DNA from: JANOYC01 sp031428675
GTDB lineage: Bacteria; Actinomycetota; Actinomycetes; Actinomycetales; Microbacteriaceae
Direction: 5' to 3'
Length of the DNA stretch: 64,000 nt
NCBI GenBank assembly: GCA_031428675.1
Contig: JANOYC010000093.1
Span: 46,718-110,717, forward strand
Part shown: in pieces, positions 1-8,979 of the stretch
How the letters are laid out: each line of letters starts with the position of its first letter
Position numbering within the stretch: the first letter of the stretch is position 1
Made by a program: the position numbers and the translations under genes
Notes under the pieces: generated by a model
Told to the model about the DNA's origin: nothing
Seen by the model: the letters and a program-made list of their open reading frames with translations, nothing else
The model's database searches: none

Positions 1-520
1 TCCACAGGTCGTCGTCGGCGCTCAGCGTCTGCCAGAGCGCGTAGCCCACGGCGGCGACGGCGAGAACGCCCACACCGATGAGCATGTATCCGCCGACGCC
101 GGGGCCGCGCTTGGGCGGTGGCACTGGGGACACCTTGTGCGCGAGCTTCGACGAGGCGTCACGCACGTGTCGAAGCGCGTTGCGAATGTGTGGGTCGCGA
201 GAGACGTCGATGGCGGCAATGGTCGAGCCGACGGCAGCGCTGACGGCGGGAAGCACGCCATCGACGAAGGCTTTGCGGGTGGAGTCGGCTGCCTTGCGCG
301 ACGCGCTGACGCTCGTGTTGACCACCGGTGCCAGGCGGTGCTCGTAGGCGTTCTGCACCCGAGGAGCCACCTCTTCACGGGCGAGGTTTGACGCGACTCG
401 GCGCGCATTGCGAAGCAGCTTGGCCGCTTGGTCGAGCACCTCGCGCTGCTCGCCCCAGACGTCGCCGGCTTCACCCTTGAGCCGCTTGAGTTCTCTCTTG
501 CGCTTGCGGGTCAGTGCCAT
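1..520 (-). CDS. Hypothetical single-pass membrane protein (3' end cut by window)
   Basis: Reading begins at ATG 520-518 behind a GGAGG at about 528-532 and stays open to base 1, giving about 173 residues with no stop inside the window. The N-terminus is very basic (MALTRKRKRELKRLKG). A long charged, probably helical stretch rich in Ala, Arg and Val follows, then a Pro-rich hinge (PVPPPKRGP) and one hydrophobic segment near residues 143-163 (YMLIGVGVLAVAAVGYALW), ending in an acidic DDDLW tail. It is divergent from the cyclophilin gene. No enzymatic motif was recognised. Proteins of this kind occur beside gyrA in Microbacteriaceae, but the function is unknown. Confidence 0.75.
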   Translation of the reverse strand, partial: MALTRKRKRELKRLKGEAGDVWGEQREVLDQAAKLLRNARRVASNLAREEVAPRVQNAYEHRLAPVVNTSVSASRKAADSTRKAFVDGVLPAVSAAVGSTIAAIDVSRDPHIRNALRHVRDASSKLAHKVSPVPPPKRGPGVGGYMLIGVGVLAVAAVGYALWQTLSADDDLW

Positions 521-674
521 CGAAAACCTCCAGTGATTTCTCGCGAACACATCCCATACTGTCACGACGCCCCAGATACGGAAACCGGGAAACCTGAGTG
601 CCCGCTGGGTGTTCTCGGAGAGGTGTGGGGACGCAGCGGCCAACAGCCACCTGCGCTGTGGCAGGATTGACCGC

Positions 675-1214
675 ATGTCTCTCCACACGGCGGTAGCAAC
701 CATCACCACCAACCTCGGCGTGATCAAGGTCGATCTGTTCGGCAATCACGCTCCGAAAACGGTGGCCAATTTCGTCGGGCTCGCAACGGGCACCAAGGAG
801 TGGACGCACCCGGCCACCGGAAAGGTGAGCACCGACCCGCTGTACAACGGCGTGATTTTCCACCGCATCATCAAGCAGTTCATGCTCCAGGGCGGCGACC
901 CGCTCGGCAAGGGCATCGGTGGGCCCGGCTACAACTTCGACGATGAGATCCACCCGGAGCTCACCTTCTCCGAGCCCTACCTGCTCGCCATGGCGAATGC
1001 GGGATCGCGGGGCGGACGTGGAACGAATGGTTCCCAGTTCTTCATCACCACTGTGCCCACGACGTGGCTTCAGGGCAAGCACACGATCTTCGGTCGGGTC
1101 AGCGATGACGATTCGAAAGCGGTCGTCGACGCCATCGAAGCCGTTCCCACCGACGCAGGCGACAAGCCGCTCACGGATGTCGTCATCGAGAGCATCACCG
1201 TCGACGAGGTCTGA
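675..1214 (+). CDS. Cyclophilin-type peptidyl-prolyl cis-trans isomerase
   Basis: 179 residues, cytoplasmic. It catalyses cis-trans isomerisation of Xaa-Pro bonds during protein folding. The cyclophilin fold is clear: IKVDLFGNHAPKTVANFVGLA near the start, FHRIIKQFMLQGGDP (catalytic Arg and the FMxQGGD signature), ANAGSRGGRGTNGSQFFIT (the NGSQFFI signature) and LQGKHTIFGRV. The start at ATG 675 gives a normal bacterial cyclophilin length; an upstream in-frame ATG at 609 would add 22 residues with no family similarity. It has no signal peptide. It sits before the rhomboid gene, as in many actinobacterial origin regions. Confidence 0.95.
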   Translation: MSLHTAVATITTNLGVIKVDLFGNHAPKTVANFVGLATGTKEWTHPATGKVSTDPLYNGVIFHRIIKQFMLQGGDPLGKGIGGPGYNFDDEIHPELTFSEPYLLAMANAGSRGGRGTNGSQFFITTVPTTWLQGKHTIFGRVSDDDSKAVVDAIEAVPTDAGDKPLTDVVIESITVDEV

Positions 1215-1254
1215 TTCCTCCGCACTTTTTACCATCGGGTCTGAGTGAGGGCAT

Positions 1255-2091
1255 GTGACTGACCACGCCGAGAATCCGGACAATTTCTGTTACCGGCATT
1301 CGGATCGCCAGAGTTTCATTGTCTGTCAGCGCTGTGGTCGCACCATCTGCGTCGAGTGCCAAACCCCCGCTGCGGTTGGGGTGCACTGTCCGGAATGCAC
1401 TCGGGAAGCCCAGCGGTCGGTGCCGCGTCAGCGCTCCCGCATCGTCACAGCGGCGCGTCGCTCGAGCGACGCACCGCTTGTGACGTATTCGATTCTCGCG
1501 GTCACGGTGCTCGTGTTTCTCGCCCAGTTTCTCACGCAAGGTGCGGTCACCGGTGCGCTCTTGTATTGGCCGCCGCTGACGGCGGCAGAGCCATGGCGCA
1601 TGCTCACGACGATGCTCGTGCATTCGCAGCAGTCGATATTCCACGTTCTGTTCAACATGTACGGCCTGTTCATCCTCGGGCCGCCGCTTGAGCGAATGAT
1701 CGGCCGGTGGCGTTTCGCTGCGCTCTATCTGATGAGTGGCTTTGCGGGATCGGTGGCGGTGTTGCTACTGTCTCCGTCGACGGCGGTAGTCGGCGCATCC
1801 GGAGCCGTCTTCGGTCTGCTCGGCGCGTTCTTCATCATCCAGCGTCACTTCGGCGGCAACAACATGCAGATCGTCATCGTCATCGGGTTGAACCTTGTTA
1901 TCGGATTCATCGTGCCCGGCATCGCGTGGCAAGCGCACGTCGGCGGCATCATCGTGGGCGCACTCGTCGCGGTGTCGTTCGTGCGCACGCGACGAGTTGC
2001 TCAGCAACGGCTCCAGCACGCGATGCTCGCAGCGATCGCTGTAGCGCTCGTGGCGACGACGGTAGCGGCGGTCAATTACAACCTGTTCTGA
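1255..2091 (+). CDS. Rhomboid-family intramembrane serine protease with N-terminal zinc-finger
   Basis: 278 residues from GTG 1255. Residues 12-49 form a B-box-like zinc-binding module (CYRHSDR, CQRCGRTIC, C..P....GVHCPEC) facing the cytoplasm. Several membrane segments follow, with rhomboid hallmarks: HVLFNMYGL (Asn134 of the oxyanion hole), GASGAVFGLLG with nucleophile Ser182, and AHVGG with catalytic His228. The enzyme should cut transmembrane substrates within the bilayer. The substrate is not indicated by the context. It is 40 bases downstream of the cyclophilin stop and may be co-transcribed with it. It is convergent with crgA. Confidence 0.93.
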   Translation: MTDHAENPDNFCYRHSDRQSFIVCQRCGRTICVECQTPAAVGVHCPECTREAQRSVPRQRSRIVTAARRSSDAPLVTYSILAVTVLVFLAQFLTQGAVTGALLYWPPLTAAEPWRMLTTMLVHSQQSIFHVLFNMYGLFILGPPLERMIGRWRFAALYLMSGFAGSVAVLLLSPSTAVVGASGAVFGLLGAFFIIQRHFGGNNMQIVIVIGLNLVIGFIVPGIAWQAHVGGIIVGALVAVSFVRTRRVAQQRLQHAMLAAIAVALVATTVAAVNYNLF

Positions 2092-2108
2092 CCCCGGCAG
2101 CCGGTCAG

Positions 2109-2117
2109 TTATCCACA
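2109..2117 (+). promoter_or_regulatory. DnaA-box match
   Basis: The bases TTATCCACA match the strict DnaA-box consensus at all nine positions. The site lies in the 95-base convergent gap between the rhomboid gene and crgA, where no promoter is expected. A weaker inverted match (TATCCCC, read on the minus strand) lies at about 2132-2138, and CACAGTG is repeated directly between them. The gene neighbourhood is normally close to oriC, which makes DnaA binding plausible, but this is inferred. Confidence 0.45.
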
Positions 2118-2186
2118 GTGCTCTGCACAGTGGGGATAGTTACAGTAGTGTAATTCGAAATCTCGGAGTGAAGAATTGGCCGAGAC

Positions 2187-2429
2187 TCAGCGCCAGCGCG
2201 TGGTCATCAGGAAACCGATGAACATGATGCCGAAGCCAACGAGGATGTTCCAGCTACCGAGCTGTGGCACCGGAAGCGTGTTCTGCGAGACGTAGAAGAC
2301 GATGATCCACGCGAGCCCAACGAGCATGAAGCCGAACATCACGGGCTTGAACCACACCGGATTCGGAGCCGCCTCCCCGGAGCGAACCTCAACGGGGCGT
2401 TCGGTCTTGGTGCGTGTCGGACGATCCAT
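2187..2429 (-). CDS. crgA: Cell division protein CrgA
   Basis: 80 residues. CrgA is a small inner-membrane protein that recruits peptidoglycan enzymes and stabilises the actinobacterial divisome by binding FtsZ, FtsQ and PBPs. A polar N-terminus with NPVWFKPVMFGFM leads into two membrane helices (about residues 31-48 and 61-76) joined by a short loop containing QNTLPVPQLGSWN, the family pattern. It ends TTRWR. The start at ATG 2429 gives the family length; the longer open frame upstream is not conserved-looking. It is divergent from sortase E and near the envelope gene block. Confidence 0.93.
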   Translation of the reverse strand: MDRPTRTKTERPVEVRSGEAAPNPVWFKPVMFGFMLVGLAWIIVFYVSQNTLPVPQLGSWNILVGFGIMFIGFLMTTRWR

Positions 2430-2523
2430 GGGCAAAATTCTAACCCGAGACGCGATAGATCGTGGCGTCTCGGCGCAGGCCCGGGCCCAGCGACCGTGAC
2501 GGAGCCGACCTACAATCGAGCGT

Positions 2524-3273
2524 ATGACTGCGACGACCACTCGTGCACGGCCGACTCGGCCGAGCGTGGTGGGTGTGATCGGAGAGCTTCTGATCACCGC
2601 CGGCGTGCTCGTGCTCCTGTTTCTGGCGTGGCAATTGTGGTTCAACGACCTTGTCGCGGGCGCACAGCAGGAGAACGCCGCAAACGAACTGAGCAGGCAG
2701 TGGGATGATCCCGGATCACCGGCGCTCACCGCGGCGCCTACCGCGGGTGCCATGGTGCCGGTAACCGCACGGCCCGCCGTCAACAAGCCATTCGCCACGC
2801 TGATCGTTCCGCGACTGGGTGCCGACTACAACCGACCGATCGCCGAAGGCGTTGGCTTAGGCGTTCTCAATAACTCCCGGATCGGGATCGGTCACTACGA
2901 GAACACCGGCATGCCGGGCGAGCTCGGCAACTTTGCCCTTGCCGCGCACCGCTCCGCGTACGGCGGGGCTTTCCACAACCTGCACGAGTTGGTGATCGGC
3001 GACGACATCTTCATTGCCACAGCCGACGGCTGGTACCGCTACGTGTACCGCAGCACCGAGTACGTGCGAGCATCTGGCGTCGGCGTGCTCGCACCCGTTC
3101 CGCAAGCTCCGGATGCGGTCCCCACCGATCGGATCATCACGCTCACAACGTGCAACCCGCTGTATTCCACCGCGGAACGACTCATTGCCTATGGGGTGTT
3201 CGCGGAGTTCACTCCGCGCGCCGATGGCCCGCCCGCCGCGATTGCGGCCCTTGTCGGCGCGGGAGGTTCCTGA
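2524..3273 (+). CDS. Class E sortase
   Basis: 249 residues. Class E sortases covalently link LAXTG-type surface proteins to peptidoglycan in high-GC Gram-positives. An N-terminal membrane anchor is present at about residues 17-39 (VVGVIGELLITAGVLVLLFL). The catalytic triad is visible as His142 in NFALAAHRSAYGG, Cys210 in TLTTCNP and Arg219 in STAERL. The catalytic domain is therefore extracytoplasmic. It overlaps the next small ORF at TGATG, which indicates translational coupling. No candidate LAXTG substrate gene was noticed in this window. Confidence 0.93.
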   Translation: MTATTTRARPTRPSVVGVIGELLITAGVLVLLFLAWQLWFNDLVAGAQQENAANELSRQWDDPGSPALTAAPTAGAMVPVTARPAVNKPFATLIVPRLGADYNRPIAEGVGLGVLNNSRIGIGHYENTGMPGELGNFALAAHRSAYGGAFHNLHELVIGDDIFIATADGWYRYVYRSTEYVRASGVGVLAPVPQAPDAVPTDRIITLTTCNPLYSTAERLIAYGVFAEFTPRADGPPAAIAALVGAGGS

Positions 3274-3431
3274 TGTATGCGGCCTTGTGGCGCATCCTGC
3301 CCGGACCGGTGTGGGTGAGAATAGTCACAGTGGTTCTTCTCGCGGCGGCCGTGCTATTTCTGCTCGTCGAATGGGTGTTCCCGCTCGTGAACGAATTGAT
3401 CACCCCTGAGGATGTGACGGTAGAACAATGA
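3273..3431 (+). CDS. Small hypothetical membrane protein
   Basis: 52 residues starting at an ATG that overlaps the sortase stop codon (TGATG) and ending in an ATGA overlap with trpG, so three genes are chained by start/stop overlaps. A short N-terminus (MYAALWRILPGPVW) precedes one hydrophobic helix, about residues 16-36 (VTVVLLAAAVLFLLVEWVFPL), and an acidic tail. The helix pattern and tight coupling support a real gene despite its small size. The function is unknown; it may assist the sortase or simply be a conserved spacer gene. Confidence 0.75.
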   Translation: MYAALWRILPGPVWVRIVTVVLLAAAVLFLLVEWVFPLVNELITPEDVTVEQ

Positions 3432-4063
3432 CCCGTGTGCTCGTCGTCGACAATTACGACAGCTTCGTATACACGCTCAACGGCTACCTCTTGCAGTTGG
3501 GCGCGGAAACCGAAGTGGTGCGAAACGACGCTTTCGCCACGGCCGATGCGGCCACCGTGATAGCGAAGTACGACGCGGTTCTGCTCTCTCCCGGACCGGG
3601 CGCGCCCGCCGACGCCGGAGTGTCGATCGCAATTGTCGCGGCCGCGGTGAAGTCCGGGCAGCCATTGTTGGGAGTCTGCCTCGGCCATCAGGCCATCGCC
3701 GAGGCACTCGGTGCGACGGTCACGCACGCCGAGGAGCTGATGCACGGCAAGACGTCCCACGTGATTCACGATGACAGCGACTTCTACGACGGCGTGCCGC
3801 AGCCGTTCACGGCCACCCGGTACCACTCGCTCGCCGTGGTTGACTCCACAGTCCCGCCGGACCTCATCATCACGTCGCGCACTGACGGCGGAGTGATCAT
3901 GGGACTTCGGCATCGGGAGCAGCCCATTTTCGGCGTGCAGTTCCACCCGGAATCGGTGCTCACCGAGGGCGGCTATCGCATGATCGGCAACTGGCTCGCC
4001 GTTGCCGGACTTCCATCAGCGGCCGTGAAGGCGAGGGGCCTCACGCCACTGGTGAAGCTCTAG
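3428..4063 (+). CDS. Class I glutamine amidotransferase, anthranilate/aminodeoxychorismate synthase component II
   Basis: 211 residues. It releases ammonia from glutamine for the chorismate-using synthase subunit in tryptophan or folate synthesis. The triad is complete: nucleophile Cys84 in LLGVCLGHQAIAEALG, and His plus Glu in GVQFHPESVLTEGG. The N-terminus VLVVDNYDSFVYTLNGYL is typical of TrpG/PabA. No component I gene is adjacent, so TrpG and PabA cannot be told apart; a dual role is common in actinobacteria. It starts in an ATGA overlap with the small membrane ORF. A 15-base tandem duplication covers its stop codon. Confidence 0.93.
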   Translation: MTRVLVVDNYDSFVYTLNGYLLQLGAETEVVRNDAFATADAATVIAKYDAVLLSPGPGAPADAGVSIAIVAAAVKSGQPLLGVCLGHQAIAEALGATVTHAEELMHGKTSHVIHDDSDFYDGVPQPFTATRYHSLAVVDSTVPPDLIITSRTDGGVIMGLRHREQPIFGVQFHPESVLTEGGYRMIGNWLAVAGLPSAAVKARGLTPLVKL

Positions 4064-4080
4064 CCGGTGAAGCTCTAGCC
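4051..4080 (+). repeat. 15-bp perfect tandem duplication over the trpG stop
   Basis: GGTGAAGCTCTAGCC occurs twice head to tail (4051-4065 and 4066-4080). A degenerate third piece starts at 4081. The first copy contains the trpG stop TAG; the second repeats the same LVKL-stop coding end outside the gene. This looks like a recent slippage duplication at the convergent junction with pknB. Confidence 0.85.
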
Positions 4081-4091
4081 GGTGTGGAGCA

Positions 4092-5804
4092 TTAGCCAGC
4101 ACACACGCGGATGGTGATTTCCGCTTTCTGCTGCTGGTCTCCTGGGGGCAATGACTGCTGGTCGACCTTCCCTCCTCCACATCGGCCATTGGTGATCACT
4201 TTGACCTGGAGCTGAAGGGCATTGAGGGCGGCGCTCGCTGGACCGGCATCCATGCCGACCACGCTGGGCACGTTGACGAGACCGTTGGACACAATCAGAT
4301 CGACCGTGTCGCCCTCTCGCAACAAGGAGCCCGCCGCGGGGTTGGTATTGATGACGACATCTTTTGCCACGCTCGGGGAGTAATCCAGAGTCGTTGAGCC
4401 CGGTGTGAGCCCACGCGCTTCGATACCCGCGCGAGCGGTCGCCTCAAGCATGTTGCGCACGTCAGGCACCGCAACCGGCGTCTTGCCCGACGATACGAAA
4501 ACCTTGATGATCTGGCCGGGCGACACATTCGTGCCAGGCTGGGGGTCGGTCCCGATGATGTCGCCCTCGTCAACGCTGTTGCTGATCTCACTGAATCGCT
4601 GGGGGGTCAGCTCGAGGCTCGTCAAGAGCGCCGAACCGTCTTCCCAGCTTTGACCGGCGACAGCCGGCACTTCTATGGCGACGGCGTCGGTCAGCCGCGT
4701 CGGTGCGAGGTTCAGCGTCCAGAAGATCACCGCCACGATGACGACGGCCATGAAGACGATGCCGGCCCAGATCCACGCGACAGGCGGCCGGTTCTGAGTG
4801 CGCGCGGCACGTGCTTCGGTCGCGACGGCAAGCCGGCGAAGGGTCGCCTCGCTGTCGGCGGTTGCGCTCGGATTGACGCCGAAGAGCGTTGCTTGGAAGT
4901 CGTTCGTTGCGGACTTGCTGTGCTGTGGCACCTCACCGGCGGCGGCGAGCTCGAGATCGGAGCGAAACTCGTGCGCGCTCTGGAACCGGTCGAATGGATC
5001 TTTGGCGAGCGAACGCAGCACGACCGCGTCGAGCGCTGGTGAGACTTTGGGGTTGGCACTACTTGGCGGGACGGGCGCTTGATTGACGTGCTGGTAGGCG
5101 ATCGCCACGGGGTTGTCGCCGCGGAAGGGCGCCCTGCCAGTGAGCATCTCGAACAGCACGATGCCCGTGGAGTACAGGTCGGTACGAGCATCCACGGTCT
5201 CACCGCGCGCTTGTTCGGGTGAGAAGTACTGCGCCGTGCCGACAATGGAACTCGTCTCGGCGAGGTTGGCCGAGGAGTCGGACACCGCTCGGGCGATGCC
5301 GAAGTCCATGACCTTCACCTGTCCGGTCGCCGTCAGCATGATGTTGCCGGGCTTGATGTCGCGGTGCACTACCCCGGCCCGGTGCGAGTACTCGAGCGCG
5401 ACCAGCACCTGCGCCGCGATGCGCGTCGCTTCGGCGGGGTCGAGGGGTCCTGCCGAAATGATGTCCTTGAGCAGCCGACCGTCGACGAACTCCATGATGA
5501 TGAACGGTTGGTGCACCTGTGCGCCGGTAGCGTCGGTGACCATTTCCTCGCCAGCGTCGAAGATGCGCACGATGGTCGGATGTGCCATCTTGGCCGCGTC
5601 TTGGGCCTCGCGGCGGAACCGCGTGCGGAACACCGGATCGGCGGCGAGGGACGGCTTTAGGAGTTTGATGGCAACGCGTCGTCCGAGGCGGTTGTCTGTG
5701 CCGACGTGCACGTCGGACATCCCGCCACGGCCGATGAGCTCGCCCACCTCATAGCGGCCGACGAGGATGCGGATGGCCGGAACAACGCCCTCAGTCACGC
5801 TCAC
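4092..5804 (-). CDS. pknB: Ser/Thr protein kinase PknB with three PASTA repeats
   Basis: 570 residues from GTG 5804. The cytoplasmic Hanks kinase domain (about 15-275) shows GRGGMSDV, catalytic VAIKLL Lys near 47, [11 protein letters not shown] and SPEQARGE. A juxtamembrane linker is followed by one helix near 343-365 (VAWIWAGIVFMAVVIVAVIF). Three extracellular PASTA repeats fill the C-terminus (about 375-440, 441-508 and 509-570); mycobacterial PknB has four. PASTA domains sense peptidoglycan fragments, and the kinase phosphorylates FhaA and other envelope or division proteins. It is the last gene of the minus-strand block, 65 bases after the PknA-like kinase. Confidence 0.95.
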   Translation of the reverse strand: MSVTEGVVPAIRILVGRYEVGELIGRGGMSDVHVGTDNRLGRRVAIKLLKPSLAADPVFRTRFRREAQDAAKMAHPTIVRIFDAGEEMVTDATGAQVHQPFIIMEFVDGRLLKDIISAGPLDPAEATRIAAQVLVALEYSHRAGVVHRDIKPGNIMLTATGQVKVMDFGIARAVSDSSANLAETSSIVGTAQYFSPEQARGETVDARTDLYSTGIVLFEMLTGRAPFRGDNPVAIAYQHVNQAPVPPSSANPKVSPALDAVVLRSLAKDPFDRFQSAHEFRSDLELAAAGEVPQHSKSATNDFQATLFGVNPSATADSEATLRRLAVATEARAARTQNRPPVAWIWAGIVFMAVVIVAVIFWTLNLAPTRLTDAVAIEVPAVAGQSWEDGSALLTSLELTPQRFSEISNSVDEGDIIGTDPQPGTNVSPGQIIKVFVSSGKTPVAVPDVRNMLEATARAGIEARGLTPGSTTLDYSPSVAKDVVINTNPAAGSLLREGDTVDLIVSNGLVNVPSVVGMDAGPASAALNALQLQVKVITNGRCGGGKVDQQSLPPGDQQQKAEITIRVCAG

Positions 5805-5869
5805 CCCCCGGTCCGATTCGATCGCCTTGACAGTGTACTTGCTCGACGTTCACCCTTCCCGGAGCGGGA

Positions 5870-7528
5870 CTATCCAGCGACTTCGAACTCCAGTGTCGGC
5901 GAGGGATCTGACGGGTACTCGGCGCAGTTCGCTATGTAGCTGATGCGCACCGGGCCGGATGTGCCGACTTCCACGTCGGCGGTCGTTGCGGCAGGATCCG
6001 AGACGACGTTTCCCGGGTGACCGACCAGAGTTCCGTTTTCGACGGCGAACGAGTATCCGGTGAGGTTGTAGCCGGTCGGGCACTGCGCGTAGCTCGGCCA
6101 GTTGATCGTCACGGTTGACTCGGGCAGTGCGGGATTGGTCTCACTCGAGTCGAGGGTTGCGCCGGCTGGCGCCGGGGGCGTCGGGAACGCGTCGTACACC
6201 GTCACTCGGATGACCTGACCCTTGGGAACAGGCCCGGTGGGGTTGATGCTGTAGACGCGCCCGGCGTCGTCGGGTTCTGGAGCCGCGTTCCCGGGCTGCA
6301 CATCGGCCACGAATCCGAGTTTCTCCAGTGCGTCGCGCACTTCCTGTTCGGTCATGCCGTCGAACATCGGCAAGGTCAACGTGACCGTCTCCGCCGTTGG
6401 TGTGGGGGTGGGTGTTGGTGTTGGTGTTGCGGTTTTCGTCGGAGTCGACGTCGGCACGACGGGCGTATCGCCGGGGCGCGCGATGAGCGCGATGATGGTC
6501 GCGATCAACACCACGGCCAACAGGGCGACGAGAGCGATGAGCGGCCACGTCCAGGGGTTTCGCTTCTGCTGGACGGGGATCGGCGAAGTTCCGGTGCCGC
6601 CCGAGCCGGGGGCGAGCAACCTCGTGGTCTGTGCCGAGCCCGAGTTGGCGGCGGCACCGAGAGCGCCGCTGCCGATAATGGCCGGCACTGCGACTGTGGC
6701 CCCGGTCACGTCGCCGCGACGCAGGGCTTGTGCAGCGCGAGCGAGGTGCGCCGCCGACTGCGGTCGATCGGCGGGGTTCTTCGCGATGCAGGAATACACC
6801 AGATTGCGAATCGGTTCAGGGATCGACGTCGGGAGCTCGGGCGGCGCCTCGTTGATCTGTGCCATCGCGATGGCGACTTGCGATTCGCCCGTGAACGGGC
6901 GGTGGCCGGCGAGAGCTTCGTAAGCGACGATCCCGAGCGAATAGATGTCGGTCGTCGGTGACGCTGGATGTCCGCTCGCCTGCTCGGGAGACAAGTACTG
7001 CACGGTGCCCATCACCTGTCCGGTGGCGGTCAGGGGAACCTGGTCGGCGATACGCGCGATGCCGAAGTCGGTGATCTTGACGCGGTTGTCGGGAGTGATC
7101 AGCAGGTTGCCCGGCTTGATGTCGCGGTGCACCAGCCCCGCGGCGTGGGCCGCGTGCAGTGCAGACGCGGTCTGCGCGACAAAGTCGAGCACCTTGTCGG
7201 ATGGCAGCATCCGTTCGCGGTCGAGAACAGCGCTCAGCGCCTCGCCAGGCACCAGTTCCATCACGAGGAATGCGCTACCGTCTTCTTCGCCGTAGTCGAA
7301 GACGTTGGCGATTCCTTCGTGGTTGACGAGGGCAGCGTGTCGCGCTTCGGCTCGGAAGCGTTCCAGGAAGCCGGGATCGCCGAGGTACTCGTCTTTGAGA
7401 ATTTTGATGGCAACCGTGCGACCGATGACAAGATCCGTCGCCTGCCACACCTCGCCCATGCCACCGATCGCCACCCGGCTGGACAGCTGGTAACGACCAC
7501 CGAAAGTGAGCCCGCTCGTGGGTCTCAT
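5870..7528 (-). CDS. pknA: Ser/Thr protein kinase, PknA-like, with PASTA-type tail
   Basis: 552 residues. The kinase domain (about 10-270) has [35 protein letters not shown] and SPEQASG. One membrane helix near 335-357 ([21 protein letters not shown]) leads to an extracellular Thr-Pro spacer ([11 protein letters not shown]) and a single PASTA-like domain ([19 protein letters not shown]). About 110 further residues containing two Cys follow with no recognised family. Canonical PknA has no PASTA domain, so the symbol rests on position in the pbpA-pknA-pknB order. Its start overlaps the pbpA stop (ATGA). It probably controls septal growth together with PknB. Confidence 0.88.
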   Translation of the reverse strand: MRPTSGLTFGGRYQLSSRVAIGGMGEVWQATDLVIGRTVAIKILKDEYLGDPGFLERFRAEARHAALVNHEGIANVFDYGEEDGSAFLVMELVPGEALSAVLDRERMLPSDKVLDFVAQTASALHAAHAAGLVHRDIKPGNLLITPDNRVKITDFGIARIADQVPLTATGQVMGTVQYLSPEQASGHPASPTTDIYSLGIVAYEALAGHRPFTGESQVAIAMAQINEAPPELPTSIPEPIRNLVYSCIAKNPADRPQSAAHLARAAQALRRGDVTGATVAVPAIIGSGALGAAANSGSAQTTRLLAPGSGGTGTSPIPVQQKRNPWTWPLIALVALLAVVLIATIIALIARPGDTPVVPTSTPTKTATPTPTPTPTPTAETVTLTLPMFDGMTEQEVRDALEKLGFVADVQPGNAAPEPDDAGRVYSINPTGPVPKGQVIRVTVYDAFPTPPAPAGATLDSSETNPALPESTVTINWPSYAQCPTGYNLTGYSFAVENGTLVGHPGNVVSDPAATTADVEVGTSGPVRISYIANCAEYPSDPSPTLEFEVAG

Positions 7529-8979
7529 TTGCTTAGCACCGCCTCAAATACCTTCTTTGCGATCGGCGCCGCGACCGCATTTCCAAAGGACGACTGACCG
7601 AAGCCGCCGCCGTTCTCCACGACAACAGCCACCGCGACCCTGGGGTCGTCTGCGGGGGCGAATCCCGTGAACCACAGGGTGTAAGGGAGGCCATCGCCGT
7701 TCTCAGCGGTGCCAGTCTTGCCCGCAACACTGACACCGCTAATTCTTGCATTACTGGCCGCGCCACTAGCTACACCGTTGACCATCATCGCCGTAAGAGT
7801 TGCGGAAACCTCAGGAGTGACCGGGCGTGTGTACACCGCGGGCTCCGACGATTGGACGACCGAGAGGTCGGGCGCAATGACACGCTCGACGAGAGTCGGC
7901 CGCAACTGAACACCACCGTTGGCGATGGCTGCCGACACCATGGCCATCTGCATCGGCGTCACCCGGTTGTCGAACTGCCCGAACGACGACAGCATAAGTT
8001 GGGCATCGTCCATTCCGCTCGGGTACAGGCTCGGCGAAACCCGCATCGGAATCTCGAAATTGTCACCGAATCCGAACGCCTTCGCTGCTCCGGCAATCGT
8101 CTCTTCGCCGAGTTCCAGGCCCAGTTCGGCGAACGGGATATTGCACGACAGCCGAAGCGCGGTGGCGAGAGTGACCGTCTCCCCGGGCCCGCACGTGCCG
8201 CTGTTCGAGTTGGTGACGACCGAAGAGCTCTGCGGCAAGGTGAGTGTCGCGGGATTCGGGAACTCGCTCTCCGGCGTGTAGCGACCGGTACCCAGCGCCG
8301 CGGCTGCCATGACCACCTTGAACACCGAGCCCGGGTGGTAGAGGTCGCCGCCGATGGCGCGGTTGAGCAGGGGCCGCGCGGGATCACCCTCGAGCGACGT
8401 GTAGGCCTCGATGACGGCCTTCGTGTCGTGCCCCGCGAGAAGGTTCGGGTCGTACGACGGTTTGGAGACCATGGCGAGGATGGCGCCCGTTTTCGGATCG
8501 ATGGCCACGACCGAGCCCGCATTGGCGCCGAGCGCGTCCCATGCGGCCTGCTGCACGACCGGGTCGATCGTGAGCTCGACGGCGGCACCCTTCGGGCTCT
8601 CGCCGGTGAAGGTCGCTGTCAGATTGTCGAAGAACTGTTCATCGGCCGTGCCGCTCAGGAAGTCGTTGAGGGAATCCTCGATGCCGCTTGTTCCCTGATT
8701 GAGCGTGAAATACCCGGTCACGGCGGCGTACAACCCCGCGTTCGAGTAGACGCGCTGATAGCGGTACTCATCGTCGACGGGTACCGACTCGGCGATCGGT
8801 TGACCATCAATCAGGATCGGACCGCGCTCCGCGGAGAAGCTCGAATACAGCGTGCGGGAATTACGCGGATTCTCGCGCAGTGCGTCTGCGTCAAAAACCT
8901 GGATGACCGTGCCCGAGGTGAACAACGCGAGGAACATGAGCAGCACGATGACGCTCACACGGCGGAGTTCGCGGGTCAT
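7525..8979 (-). CDS. pbpA: Penicillin-binding protein PbpA (class B transpeptidase)
   Basis: 484 residues. It is a D,D-transpeptidase that crosslinks peptidoglycan, anchored by an N-terminal helix (about 8-28, [19 protein letters not shown]) with the catalytic domain outside. The active-site motifs are all present: SVFK (S-x-x-K) after YHPGS, SCN (S-x-N) in [12 protein letters not shown], and KTGTAE. The N-terminal dimerisation region holds [14 protein letters not shown]. It is translationally coupled to rodA upstream and to the kinase gene downstream, as in the conserved actinobacterial block, so it is expected to act with RodA. Confidence 0.95.
   Translation of the reverse strand: MTRELRRVSVIVLLMFLALFTSGTVIQVFDADALRENPRNSRTLYSSFSAERGPILIDGQPIAESVPVDDEYRYQRVYSNAGLYAAVTGYFTLNQGTSGIEDSLNDFLSGTADEQFFDNLTATFTGESPKGAAVELTIDPVVQQAAWDALGANAGSVVAIDPKTGAILAMVSKPSYDPNLLAGHDTKAVIEAYTSLEGDPARPLLNRAIGGDLYHPGSVFKVVMAAAALGTGRYTPESEFPNPATLTLPQSSSVVTNSNSGTCGPGETVTLATALRLSCNIPFAELGLELGEETIAGAAKAFGFGDNFEIPMRVSPSLYPSGMDDAQLMLSSFGQFDNRVTPMQMAMVSAAIANGGVQLRPTLVERVIAPDLSVVQSSEPAVYTRPVTPEVSATLTAMMVNGVASGAASNARISGVSVAGKTGTAENGDGLPYTLWFTGFAPADDPRVAVAVVVENGGGFGQSSFGNAVAAPIAKKVFEAVLSK

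Noticed and set aside
6350..6450. Coding microsatellite (GT-rich repeats) as a phase-variable site
   Set aside because: It encodes the Thr-Pro spacer of the kinase; the repeats are hexamer-like and keep the frame when gained or lost, so on/off switching is unlikely.
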